A stretch of DNA of 64,000 nucleotides, taken from Lathyrus oleraceus. Its lineage: Eukaryota; Streptophyta; Magnoliopsida; Fabales; Fabaceae. The notes beneath the pieces are model-generated. The model saw nothing but the letters and a program-made list of their open reading frames with translations, searched no databases and had not been told where the DNA came from. The DNA lies in contig NC_066579.1 in NCBI RefSeq assembly GCF_024323335.1, forward strand, positions 128,238,854 to 128,302,853, read 5' to 3'. A program made the translations under genes and the position numbers. Shown piece after piece: positions 1-10,834 of this stretch (position 1 is its first letter; every line of letters starts with the position of its first letter).

Positions 1-1360
1 TTTTTGTGGAATCTCGTCACGTCTAGATATGTTTCTTGTGCGTTGACACCTATCGCATTTCTTGACAACGACATGCACATCCTTCCATATGTTTGGCCAA
101 TAAAGACCGGCTTGTAGGATTTTAGAGCAGGTCTTGGATGTACTTGCGTGTCCACCATAAGGAGCGGAATGACAATGTCGGATTATACTTTCTATCTCTT
201 CTTCAGGTATACAGCGACGGAAAATACCATCGGGGCCTCTTTTGAAAAGTAAAGGGTCGTCCCAGTAATAATGTTTTATGTCATGGAAGAATCGTTTCTT
301 TTGTTGGTAGGATAAATCAAGTGGAACTACTCCGGCGGCTAAATAATTGACAAAATTAGCGTACCATGGTGTAACGCATATAGCCAAGGTGGTCTCTACC
401 TGTTCATCAGCTCTATTTTCTTCCAAATTAGCTATAAGTTTATCGTACGAGAAATCATCATTGATCGATGTTCTTTCCGGTTCCAGGTTTTCAAGTCTAG
501 AAAGGTGATCTGCTACTACGTTTTCAGTTCCTTTTTTATCTTTGATTTCCAAATCAAATTCTTGTAGCAACAAGATCCACCTTAGGAGTCTAGGTTTAGC
601 GTCCTTTTTTGTTAAGAGGTACTTAATGGTAGCGTGATCAGTGTAAACGATTATTTTAGCTCCGACCAAGTAGGAACGAAATTTATCTAGTGCAAATACT
701 ACTGCTAAAAGTTCTTTCTCGGTCGTGGCGTAATTCATTTGCGCTTCATCTAGGGTTCTACTTGCATAATATATGACGTGAAGTTTTTTATCCTTTCGTT
801 GTCCTAAAACAGCGCCTACGGCGTAGTCACTTGCGTCACACATTATTTTGAATGGTTCATTCCAATCCGGAGTCTGCATTATGGGCGCGGAGATCAATGC
901 TTGTTTAAGTGTTTGAAATGCTTCTAAACATTTATTGTCGAAGGTGAATTCAGCGTCTTTCATTAATAATTCGGTTAAAGGTTTAGTTATTTTAGAGAAA
1001 TCTTCAATGAATCGTCGGTAAAAACCGGCATGTCCTAAGAAGCTTCGTACTTCTCTCACAGTTTTCGGAGGTTGAAGGTTTTCGATTACTTCTATTTTGG
1101 CTTTGTCTACTTCAATTCCTCTATTTGATATGATGTGTCCTAAAACAATTCCTTCTTGTACCATAAAGTGACATTTTTCCCCATTAAGTACTAAGTTTAC
1201 TTTTACACATCGTTCTAGAACTCTTTCTAGGTTTTCAAGACATTCTTCGAAACTTTGTCCGCATACGGAAAAGTCATCCATAAAGACTTCCATGATGTTT
1301 TCGAGAAAATCGGCGAATATTGTCATCAGGCACCTTTGGAAGGTTGCAGGAGCATTACAA
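1..1360 (-). pseudogene. pol: E1 pol: RT C-terminal half, RNase H, integrase zinc-binding region
   Basis: The frame is open from about 1360 to the window edge. It begins with the RT stretch NAPATFQRC and the catalytic box FMDDFSV. RNase H follows with [33 protein letters not shown] and ADHLSRL, which carry its acidic residues. The last part holds the H-H-C-C zinc-binding region that opens integrase, including CDRCQR. The DDE core is outside the window. A 2-bp loss near 1359-1361 separates this frame from the upstream part of pol. This is a replication gene of an LTR retrotransposon. The product cannot be made intact here because of upstream stops. Confidence 0.88.
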
Positions 1361-3808
1361 GCCAAACGACATTCTTCGATAAGCGAAGGTACCAAAAGGA
1401 CATGTGAACGTTGTCTTTTCTTGGTCATCAGGATGAATTGGTATTTAAAAGAAGCCTGAGTAACCGTCCAGATAGCAGAAATGAGAATGCTTGGCTAATC
1501 GTTCTAACATCTGGTCTATGAATGGTAAAGGAAAATGATCTTTTCGGGTTGCTTTGTTTAGCTTCCTATAGTCAATGCACATTCTCCATCCCGATTCGAT
1601 TCTTTTGGTTATAGTTTCTCCTTTTTCATTTTCGATCACGGTTATACCCCCTTTCTTTGGTACTACGTGTACAGGGCTAACACATTTGCTATCAGATATA
1701 GGATATATGATACCTGCCTCTAATAATTTCGTTACTTCCTTCTTCACTACCTCACTCAGGATCGGGTTTAGTCTCCTCTGATGTTCCCTAGAAGTTTTAC
1801 AGTCTTCTTCTAGCATGATGCGGTGCATACAAATAGAAGGACTTATCCCTTTAAGATCGTTGATGTTGTATCCTAGTGCGGTTGGATATTTTCTTAAGAT
1901 ATGTAGGAGTTTTTCGGTTTCGAGTTTTCCTAGGTCTGCATTGACTATCACTGGTCGTTCAAGTTCTAAGTCTAGGAATTCATATCTCAGATTTTTGGGA
2001 AGTGTTTTCAGGTCGAGGGTTGGTTTCTTAAGGCATTGCGTAGGATCCGATGTTATTGCTAAACATTGGTTCAGTCTGTCTTCTACACGATAGTCAGACA
2101 ATTTGTCATTTTCTAATTCTGTTTCTTTTATGCATTCGTCGATGATATCCATGAAGTAACATGTGTCATCTATTGCAGGTGCTTTCAAAAATTTGGAAAG
2201 AATAAACTCAATTTTCTTTTCTCCTACTTCGAAAGTGAATCGTCCTCGTTTTACGTCTATGATAGCACCGGCGGTTGCTAAGAATGGTCTTCCCAATATA
2301 ATGGGGGTAACTTCATCTTCTCTTATATCCATAATTATAAAATCGGTTGGGATGTAGAATTGACCTATGCGCACGGGAATGTTTTCAAGAATTCCTACGG
2401 GATATCTAACGGAACGATCTGCTAATTGCACAGACATTTTAGTTGGTCTTAATTCTCCCATTTCCAGTCTCTTGCATATGGACAAGGGCATAACACTGAT
2501 ACCGGCTCCTAAATCGCATAGAGCTTTGTCTATGACAAATTTTCCTATGTGACAGGGTATAGAGAAACTACCAGGGTCTTTAAGTTTAGGAGGCATATTT
2601 TGGATTATCGCGCTGCACTCAGCAGTGAGTGTAACGGTTTCGCTATCTTCAAGTTTCCTTTTATTAGAAAGAATTTGTTTTAAGAACTTAGCATATGAGG
2701 GCATTTGTGTAATAGCTTCTGTAAAAGGAATGGTGACGTTTAATTGTTTCAGTAGGTCAACAAATTTTTTAAATTGGCCCGCGTCTTTGGTTTTAATTTG
2801 CCTTTGAGGATAAGGGATAGGTGGTTTGTAAGGTGGCGGAGGTACATAAGGTTCTTTCTTTTCTACGGTTTCCTTATTACACTCTTCCTTTTCCTTAGGT
2901 TTACTTTCTTCCTCAGTTGACTTTTTAGAGTTTTGGTTTTCAATCCTTGGGTCAGACGGTCCTTCTACCTCTGTTCCACTTCTTAATATAATTGCATGAG
3001 CGTGGCTTTTCGGGTTAGGTTGGGGTTGTCCAGAAAATGTACCAGTTGGGGCAGCAGTAGGCGCTTGTTGTTGAGCTACTTGCGAGATTTGTGTTTCCAG
3101 CATTTTGTTATGGGTAGCCAGGGAATCTACTTTACTTGCTAGTTGTTTAATTTGTTCGTTAGTGTGTACATTCTGGTTTAAGAACTCTTTATTGGTTTGC
3201 TGTTGAAAAGCTATGAAGTTCTCCATCATGATTTCCAAGTTGGATTTCCTAGGAACGTTATTGTTAGGTGTAGATGGGGTCGGCTTTTGATATCCAGGAG
3301 GTATAGCTGGGGCTTGACTGGGAGCTTGACCTGGTGCGTATAAAGCATTATTACTCTTATATGAAAAATTAGGATGGTTCTTCCAGTTTGAGTTATAGGT
3401 ATGCGAGTAGGGATTTCCTTGAGCATAGTTCACTTGCTCTGCTTGGATTCCTGTTAGGAGTTGACAATCTGTAGGAGTGTGACCTTGAATTCCACAGACT
3501 TCGCAATTTTGAGTTACGGCAACCACGGTGGCTGGAGGTGATACATTCAAACTTTCAATTTTCTGGGCAAGAGCATCCACTTTTGCATTAACATGATCAA
3601 GGCTACTTATCTCGTACATGCCCCCTTTTGTTTGAGGTTTTTCTACCATCGTTCGGTCGCTTCCCCACTGATAATGGTTTTGGGCCATGCTCTCGATAAG
3701 TTGATAAGCGTCAGCGTAAGGTTTATCCATAAGCGCACCACCAGCGACGGCGTCTATTGTTAACCTTGTGTTGTACAAGAGACCATTATAGAAGGTATGA
3801 ATTACTAA
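1361..3808 (-). pseudogene. gag-pol: E1 gag C-terminus, protease and RT N-terminal half
   Basis: This is one open frame from 3808 down to a TAA at 1445-1447, then readable on to about 1361. A CCHC zinc knuckle of the form CX2CX4HX4C (begins CEVCG) lies about 90 residues in and marks nucleocapsid. A long Gln/Pro-rich and charged linker follows. Protease has the motif CDLGAGISVMPLS and the downstream block ILGRPFL. RT starts at about residue 655 with SGWRMCIDYRKLN and runs to LDGYSGF. The frame is the same as that of gag upstream and is separated from it only by a TAG at 3809-3811, so gag and pol were one polyprotein. The stop within RT replaces a residue usually encoded by a Gln codon. Confidence 0.9.
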
Positions 3809-4468
3809 CTAGTCCTCTAAACCATGGTGTGGGCAAAGTCTCATCATGTCTTTGTATCTTTCCCATGCTTCGAAAAGAGACTCGTTATCTTTCTGCTTAA
3901 ATCCACTTATCTGGGCTCTTAACATAGTTGTTTTGCTTGGAGGAAAATATCGGGCAAGAAAGACTTTCTTCAACTCATTCCATGTGGTGACTGAGTTGGA
4001 AGGAAGAGACTGAAGCCATCTTCTAGCTTTATCTCTTAACGAGAAAGGAAAGAGACGAAGTCGAATTGCCTCTGAAGTGACACCATTAGCTTTAACAGTA
4101 TCAGCGTATTGGACAAATACGGATAAATGAAGGTTTGGATCCTCGGTAGGATTTCCAGAAAATTGGTTCGGTTGCACTGCCTGCAACAGCGAAGGTTTAA
4201 GTTCGAAGTTGTTTGCTTCGATTGCGGGTCGAGCAATACTCGAATGCGGCTCATCTTGCGATGGAGCGGCGTAATCTCGAAGAGCACGAGCTGGTTCTGC
4301 CATCTCGGGTATCGGCGAAGGAAGGAGATTTTTGAGATCAGAAATTTCGATTGGAGGAAGATTGTTTGCAGCACGATACTCCCGAATTCATCGTAAGACT
4401 CGGAGATATCGTTCAACGTCATTGATTCGTAAGTAGAACGGTTCTCCTTGTGAGCGAGTGTGTGGCAT
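3809..4468 (-). pseudogene. gag: E1 gag N-terminal and capsid part
   Basis: I place the start at the ATG at 4468-4466 because the frame then runs in phase through the well-conserved capsid. It is interrupted by one TGA at 4388-4390. The capsid part includes FSGNPTEDPNLHLSVF, then LRDKARRWLQSLP and a stretch ending KDNESLFEAWERYKDM, all typical of plant retrotransposon Gag domains. The frame ends at a TAG at 3809-3811 in a position that normally carries Trp. Gag forms the cytoplasmic virus-like particle. The leader between this ATG and the primer site is only about 85 bp. Confidence 0.85.
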
Positions 4469-4554
4469 ACAAATCAACGAAAAACAAGGAAAAAATAAAA
4501 ATGCCTTAGTCTCTACAGCGTAACAGAAGAGTTACGATATCGACTGAATAAAAG

Positions 4555-4572
4555 TCCCCGGCAACGGCGCCA
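4555..4572 (-). other. E1 primer binding site (tRNA-Asp)
   Basis: On the coding strand it reads TGGCGCCGTTGCCGGGGA. It is fully complementary to the 3' end of plant tRNA-Asp(GTC), CCA included, as I know that tRNA. The LTR ends 6 bp away at 4579. Confidence 0.92.
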
Positions 4573-4896
4573 AAAACTTGATCGCGACTTTATGAGTCTA
4601 TTGGGGTATTAACTGAAAGTGCACAGTCTAATCGCGTAGTTTTAAAAGATATCGATCCCACAGGGACTTAATGAATCGATATACCGTTTTTCTAAGGTTA
4701 CTTCGTAAAGCTAAGGCGGATGATACTTTGATGATTAGGGGGAAAAGTAAAACTAAAATTGGATCTAGATTAAATATCAAATAACACGGATATCGGTATG
4801 TAGTTCGTCGTAATTAGGGAATCAAATCTTCGTTGGTTTCTTAGTTTTAAAATAAGTCCTTTCAGTAGACACTATTGATTAAAAGTCTTTTCTCAA

Positions 4897-5275
4897 ACTC
4901 TCGCTCTGTTGAATCAGACTATGACTTTATATTAATGTACGCTCTCACTATTTAGTTAAATATAAAATCACTTTTTGAAAGCAATGGAATCTATAGAAAC
5001 TCTTTTTTAATAAAATACTAACCGTTTAAACACCCTCGTCTCAAACTCTCGCTCTGTTGACTTAAATTATATGATTAAACTTAAATGCTTAACTCTCGTC
5101 CTCACATTTAACTTTTAAAAATAATTTTTGAAAATGATTAGAATTTAATTAACTTTAAAAATTGCTCTCGCCCTGATTTAAAGTTAATGTCCAATTTACA
5201 CTGTCCAGTTAAAAGCTCAAATCGTCGTTCTATTGATTTTAACTTATTTATGTCTTTTACTCTCGTACAAAAACT
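4897..5275 (-). repeat. Degenerate CTCTCG repeats in the E1 LTR
   Basis: The plus strand repeats CTCTCGCTCTGTTGA twice (near 4905 and 5045). Shorter relatives (CTCTCAC, CTCTCGTCC, CTCTCGCCC, CTCTCGTAC) occur at intervals of about 50-100 bp. They are too diverged for a clean unit. No function is apparent. Confidence 0.5.
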
Positions 5276-5875
5276 TTGGTATTAACTCTGTAAATTGAGA
5301 CCATAAAAAGAGTGATTATATTTTGAAATAAATTTAAACCAACTCAGTTTTGATTCCTTTATTCCGCTTACTTTACATACCGACATCTAAATTTATTTAG
5401 TCGGACATGCTAAACAAGCCTAAACAATAATTATGCTTAAATATAGCCATATCAGACAAACAGTATAGATAAACAGCAGTACAGAGCATATATAAATTAA
5501 AACAATAAAATAATTAACCTGTAAAATTAATAGAAATCTTGGTTGTTCCCTAGCTTCGATGCTTGAACACTCCACCACAAACCGGTTGGATTTGTTCTTC
5601 ACAATCTTCGATCAGACAGTAAAATAAAAACAAAGAAGTAAAATACTATGATCTAACGTAAGGTTAGATCCATTGAAAGTTACACAATAGTTTCCGGTGT
5701 AGAAACTATTGTGAGAAAATTAATTGAATGCCTAAAAAATTAAGCTAACAAAGAAAAGAAAATAAAATGCTAAGGAAATAAAAAATGCTGAGAAAATGGA
5801 ATGCTGGAAAATATATTGCTGTAAAAACTTGCACGGCGGAAAGGAGAGGAACCTTCAATTGGATCCCTTAAGGTC

Positions 5876-5883
5876 TATTTATA
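5876..5883 (-). promoter_or_regulatory. Candidate TATA box of the E1 LTR promoter
   Basis: The coding strand reads TATAAATA here, about 450 bp into the LTR. A palindrome array lies 130-220 bp upstream. Transcription would start roughly 30 bp downstream, near 5845. This is inferred from motif and position only. Confidence 0.55.
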
Positions 5884-6010
5884 TTCATCCATAAAGTAAC
5901 TATTTATTCCAAAGTCTCTTCAGTAGGTTTTCTAACGTGTCAACGAGTCAGAGGAAAAATAGGAGAGAACGTGCTTCTGTTACGCGTCAAAGCCAAAAAA
6001 TAGGAGTGGG

Positions 6011-6098
6011 GGTGTGACGTCCGTCACACCATGTGTTACGCTCGTAACACTAAGCAGAGGGGCGTGACGCTCGTCACGTGAGTGTGGCGGTCGTCACA
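6011..6098. promoter_or_regulatory. Four palindromes with core ACG-NN-CGT in the E1 LTR
   Basis: The palindromes lie at 6011-6030 (arms GGTGTGACG/CGTCACACC), 6033-6050 (GTGTTACG/CGTAACAC), 6063-6078 (CGTGACG/CGTCACG) and 6083-6098 (one mismatch). All have a 2-bp centre. Paired TGACG half-sites resemble plant bZIP (as-1 type) targets. The array lies upstream of the TATA box, where a retroelement enhancer would sit. Confidence 0.6.
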
Positions 6099-6336
6099 GC
6101 GTCACAACGCTTCTCCTTGTAGTTGTGGGTTGGGCTTTAGTGGAATGCTTTTCCTAGAGAATCCTCTTTTTGCATCCCCTTTTCTTTCTTTTTCACATAT
6201 GCTTCAAATAATGTTACCTGAAATAAATAGAAGGAAAATACCAAGTAATATCAAATAATATAAAATAAATCGAGTCAAATAATAATATAATTTAATTAAA
6301 TCGAGTCCAAAAGTGTGATATTATTTCATGTTATCA

Positions 6337-6593
6337 GTAGGTCGAGTGGATATCCATTACTTGAAAAGTAATTTGAGGATCACTCGGACCTATCTTAACT
6401 GGAAGGTCCACTTCACCAATAACCGTCTTCCACAACCGTCAAAGGCCTTGACGATTACACCGCTATACCTCATAGGTGCTCCTTGGTATGATAGCTTTGA
6501 CAGAGTTGACTTTGGAAGCACATTCATTGATGACCCGATATCAACAATCACATTTGACAAAGCATCCTCTTTGCAATTCATAAAAATGTGCAA
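6337..6593 (-). pseudogene. pro: E3 protease, N-terminal part, cut by E1
   Basis: It contains DIGSSMNVLPKSTL, the aspartic protease active-site block of Tat/Ogre elements, with Ile where Thr or Ser is usual after the catalytic Asp. It is in a different frame from the upstream gag linker (shift near 6590). A second shift near 6420 moves the downstream part, which reads on to about VMDIHS before the E1 insertion point. The matching C-terminal half, with the LLGRPW-type block, should lie beyond the left edge. Confidence 0.8.
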
Positions 6594-9229
6594 AGCCAGA
6601 TATGATTCCTTCCCTCCTCAGGGAGTTCTTCATCACATAAGCTAAGATTGTTACAGGAAGTGATGTTAGCCATGATATGATCGAATTGATCCACTGTAAC
6701 ATCATGTTCTACAAATTCTTGTTCCAAAACTCTTTGTAGTTCTTCTCTGTGCGCTTCAGAATTCATGAGTAGAGACAACACTGAGATTTTTGAGGGGGTT
6801 TGGAGCAACTGCTCCACCACGTTGAACTCACTTCTCTTGATTAACCGAAGTACCCCATCATCGTTGTTAGCCTTCAAATCGCTGGATTCACCAGACTTAC
6901 CCTTTGAAACACCGACTGGATCTTCAACAGGCACTTCCACCTTCTTACTCACAACTGATTCTTCCTTATCCTTTGGGAACACCGACCCAAACACACGACC
7001 ACTGCAGGTCACCTTGGTAACATCAGCAATGCTCACCATAGAGCTAGTCGTAGGCAACGAGACCTCTTGACCACCTTCTATCATTGTAGCATTATACTGA
7101 TACGACACAGCTTTATCAGATGAATACGGAACTGGGCCCGCTAATCGTATAACCAACGGCGATACTGATCTATTGATGACATTGTTACCGTTGTTATTGT
7201 CGTACTGGATTACCAATCTCTCTAGCTGCTTGAAAATGGGAACTATGACATTTACATCATCATCTAGATGACGGGATTGAACAATTTGAATCATGCCTTC
7301 ATCCATCAGTCGTTGGATGTCCCTTTTCACAATTTCACAACCCCTCGGGTTAACACTACAAATAACACAACTGTCATGGTCATGCTCACAATCACATACC
7401 AAACAAACATCCTTATGCATCTGCACCAAGGATCTTCAGATAAAACGCACATCAAAAACTTTAAACTCTCCAAGACAACCATCCACCATATTCACAGAAG
7501 AGTTCCCATGGGCGGGCAACGGATTTGCTTTCACATTCGGCGCACGGTCCTCGAAGGACACCGTTCCACTCTTCATCAGCTTTTGGACTTCATACTTGAG
7601 CGGATAATAGTTCTCTATATCATGTTCGGGTGCTCCTTGATGAAAAGCACAACGGAGCTCAGGCTTGTACCACCATGGAAGTGGTTCTAGAATCTGCGGC
7701 AGGTTTCTTGGTTGGATTAGGTTCTTGAGAACCAAAGACGGGTATAATTCTGCATAAGACATATGAATCGGGTCGAAAGAGACCTTCTTTCTCTCTAAGT
7801 TTTGTTGATGATGATTGTTGTTGGTATTGTTGTTGTTGTAGGTGTTTGCTCGTTGTTGTGGTTGTTGTTGTTGATGTTTTGGTTGTTGAACTGGTGTTGA
7901 TTGTTTATTAGAAAAAATAGGGATAACTGAAGATACTTGATGACGGTGTTGATGGGATGATTGATTCCTTCTGATCTGAGGCCTCCTCTACCTCCCACTA
8001 CTTATTGAATTCGCTTCATTATCCTTTTTCATCCCAAAATTTCTACCATATCTCTTACTCGATGATGCTTCATCTTTCGACAAACGTCCTTCTCGGACTC
8101 CTTCCTCAAGCCTCATCCCCATGTTTACCATTTCGGTAAAGTCACTGGGGGCACTAGCAATCATTCGTTCATAATAAAATGAACTCAAAGTTTTCATAAA
8201 GATCTTTGTCATCTCTTTTTCCTCCAAAGGAGGAGTGATCTGGGCAGCCAATTCCTTCCATCTCTGCGCATACTCTTTAAATGTCTCTTTATTTTTCTGA
8301 GACATAGACCTTAGCTGGTCTCTATCAGGCGCCATATCCATATTGTACTTATATTTATTGACAAAAGCCTCTCCCAAGTCATTGAAAGTGCGAACGCTTG
8401 CATTATCCATCCCCATATACCAACGGAGCACAGCACCGATCAAACTGTCCTAGAAATAATGAATCAACAGTTGATCATTGTCGGTCTAAGTAGACATCTT
8501 GCGAGCATACATCACTAGATGATTGAGCGGACAAGTATTCGCCTTATGCTTTTCAAAGTCAGGCACTTTGAACTTCACCGGGATCTTGACGTTAGGAACT
8601 AAACACAACTCAGCAGCCCTCTTTCCAAACAAATCCTTACCCCTTAGCGTCTTCAATTCCTTGCACAACTCAAGAAACTGATCCTTCATTTCATCCATTT
8701 TCTCGTAGACATCCGGACCCTCAGACGGCTCGGAGTAATAAATGGTGTCCTCTACACGAGGTAAGGTGTGTACAACGGGAGGTGACACAGACATGACCGG
8801 GCTAGATGCCGACATAGAAGAAAAAGCAGGCGCAAAGCCTTCAGGCATAAAGTTAGACTGCATTCCCCAGGGGAATCCAACAGGCATGGTGGGCGCGAAA
8901 TGAGCGGTAGCAGCAGGCATGGTAGAGGTAGCCACCTCTAAGATAACCGTCTTATGAGGAGGAGGAGTTGCAGGCGTTGGAGAAGATTGACTCTGAGTAG
9001 CAAGAACTGACTCTATCATGGCAGTCAGGCGGGCGATCTCGTCCTTCAGCTCTCTGTTCTCTTGTTCTAGATGCTCCATAATTTTGAAGTGATTGGCGCG
9101 GGTGTTGTACTGATGAGTCAACTTGGCTAAAGCACAGAAGAAACACCATGAGACATCTGGAGAAAGAGAAACCTGCTTATGCAAATGGTGCATGAAATGC
9201 AATGCTTGATTATTTATTATTGTTTTCAA
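6594..9229 (-). pseudogene. gag: E3 gag and gag-protease linker
   Basis: One frame covers the whole region, broken by stops at 8486-8488 (TAG), 8450-8452 (TAG), 7988-7990 (TAG) and 7436-7438 (TGA). The N-terminal part has HQYNTRAN and a coiled-coil stretch beginning MEHLEQENREL. A Pro/Ser-rich segment follows, then capsid (LRWYMGMDNAS, FKEYAQRWKELAAQ). A Gln/Asn-rich tract leads to PWWYKPELRCAFHQGAP, typical of Tat Gag, then SSVNMVDGC and SINP-type Cys residues. The linker has PLVIRLAGPVPYSSDKAV and VTKVTCSGRVF. All of this is family-typical order. The initiator is uncertain: either the ATG at 9229 or the internal ATG preceding EHLEQEN. Confidence 0.85.
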
Positions 9230-9435
9230 GGAACTTACTTATATTATTTGCAAATATATATCAACAATTGCAATAATTTTCATATGACCAAAAATCTCTT
9301 TTCATTTATATAATCGGAAGGATTACACTGAGTACAATTTCAGAAACCAAATGAAAAATACAAGAGAAAAGGAGACCAGTCATCCTAAGGATCCCTAACA
9401 ACGTCAGAAGATCTGGCTGAAGGCGCATACTTCCT
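9230..9435 (-). other. E3 spacer between ORF1 and gag
   Basis: This is AT-rich and has no coding frame that fits either neighbour. Similar AT-rich spacers occur in E6 (about 16440-16680) and left of the E5 gag (about 26490-26680). The boundary sequence may be spliced, but I cannot fix splice sites. Confidence 0.4.
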
Positions 9436-10834
9436 TTAAATGCATCGAATCTCGGCCTCAAAAGAAGCTTTCATCTGAGTCTTCTTGAGGACAAGCTGAT
9501 CAACAATCTTCTTCCAGGCAACGGAAGGTTGAGGCATGCTAGAAGATGAAACCCTTGGCTCTCTCTGTCTCTTCGTCACTCGGTCTTCAAGTAGCTCAAT
9601 AAGTGCATCTTTGTCCTTAGACTCCAACTGCGACTCTTCATGCTTCTTTCTCAAAGCACGGAAACGCTCTTCCCACATATCCTTCTCTTGCTACATCTTG
9701 ACGAGTGCATCTTCCAACTCCTCTACATCTTGGTTAGGGAGAGTTAATGGCTCAACCACAACCATAGACATAGGTATTTCACAAGGATAAGGCATCTTCA
9801 ACTCCAAAGCTCTCTTCTTCACCCAAAGAGTGTAAGCTTCCAAAGCTACACAATTGCACGGACCAAGCTCGGGTCTTCCTTTACTATGCACATTATGCCA
9901 ACATGTACAATCTTCTACTTCAAATGTTAGGGATCTTTACCCTCCTGATAGAAAATACCTTCTAACAAAGTGTTATTAGGTTTGTCTCTCAAGGGGAACC
10001 CAAGCTGACGACGAGCCAAAGCAGGGTTGTAGTTAATTCCTCCTTGTGTACCAATGAGAGGAACATTATAGAATTCTCCACAACTATCAATAATCTCCAA
10101 ACCGCTCCAAGAAGGATCATACCAAACTATATCATCATTAGTGAGAGACATAAGTCTCTAAGACCATCGTAGACATTATTTGTTCTCCACAAAAGCAGGT
10201 GTCTGAGACAAGTGCGAAATAAACCACTTGTACAAAAGAGGAATGCAACAGACAATAGTTCCACCACCCTTAGAATTCCTTAGATGCAAAGAGAAATACA
10301 TATCACCCAACAAAGTGGGCATAGGATTCCCAATCAAGAAAAGTCTAATGGCGTTAACATCAACAAAACCGTCAATGTTAGGGAACAAAGCTAATCCATA
10401 AATGAGCAACATAAAAATAGCTTTAAAAGCATCCACACTACCGGCTTGAGCAAAAGTAGTAGCTTCCTTGATGAGGAAATCAGATGGCAACCCAAACAAT
10501 CCTCCTTTCTTCACCCAATGAGCCTCTATCTCAGACTTCTTTAAGTGAAGAGCTTCAGCAATAAGATGAGATCTGGGAATCTCTTCCAATCCACTAAAAG
10601 GCACTCTACAAGCTGAAAATCTGGGAAAGTGAAACAACGGTAGAGAGGATCATAGAATTGCACTAGCACACTCAAAAGTCCTTCAACCACATCAGCAGAC
10701 AAGATGGAGAAAAGCTTCCCATGACGTTGTTTAAAGTCCAAGGGATCTAATACAAAAGATGCTAGCTTCCTTAACTCTTTCAAGTCGGGATATCTGAAAC
10801 TGTACTTCTTAGTGTTCCTTCGTCCACAATCCAT
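9436..10834 (-). pseudogene. E3 ORF1, Ogre-specific extra ORF
   Basis: It starts with ATG at 10834 (MDCGRRNTKKYSFRYPDL). Recognisable blocks follow in order: VLDPLDFKQRHGKL, FYDPLYRCFTFPDFQL, FSGLEEIPRSHLIAEALHL, LLIYGLALFPNIDGFVD, CCIPLLYKWFISHL, IDSCGEFYNVPLIGTQG, NYNPALARRQLGFPL and a charged, coiled-coil C-terminus. This is the ORF found upstream of gag in Ogre elements; its function is unknown. It is broken by a frameshift with loss of about 15 codons near 10620-10640, stops at about 10176 and 10158 and at 9927, a shift near 9900, and a TAG at 9691. The ATG is supported by the nearly identical start in E4. Confidence 0.85.

Larger units (their letters stand above)
1..6336 (-). mobile_element. 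E1: Athila/Cyclops-type Ty3/gypsy element, 5' part
   Basis: Read from right to left this holds a 5' LTR (4579-6336), a tRNA-Asp primer binding site, gag, protease, reverse transcriptase, RNase H and the start of integrase. The rest of integrase and the 3' LTR lie beyond the left edge. The Athila/Cyclops assignment rests on the tRNA-Asp primer site, the protease motif DLGA and the FMDDFSV box of RT. The LTR starts TGATAACATG on the coding strand and ends in GCGATCA. It is inserted into the protease region of E3, whose sequence resumes at 6337 with GTAGG, the expected target duplication. Three in-frame stops and one 2-bp deletion in about 4.4 kb make it moderately decayed. Confidence 0.9.
4579..6336 (-). 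repeat. E1 5' LTR, 1758 bp
   Basis: It is bounded by TG...CA: on the plus strand it starts TGATCGCGAC beside the primer site and ends CATGTTATCA where E3 coding sequence resumes. The partner LTR lies outside the window, so the ends rest on the primer-site spacing and on the break in the E3 protease. The promoter-side half contains a palindrome array and a TATA box. The half next to the primer site carries scattered copies of CTCTCGC. Confidence 0.88.

Noticed and set aside
1575..2807. Several plus-strand ORFs of 60-90 codons
   Set aside because: They are antisense to the E1 gag-pol frame, which has strong family matches. They show no domain of their own.
4555..4572. Sequence identical to the 3' end of a tRNA, CCA included
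   Set aside because: Nuclear tRNA genes do not encode CCA and no tRNA body precedes it. The position next to an LTR makes it a primer site. The same applies at 11676, 17626, 35276, 41201 and 55889.
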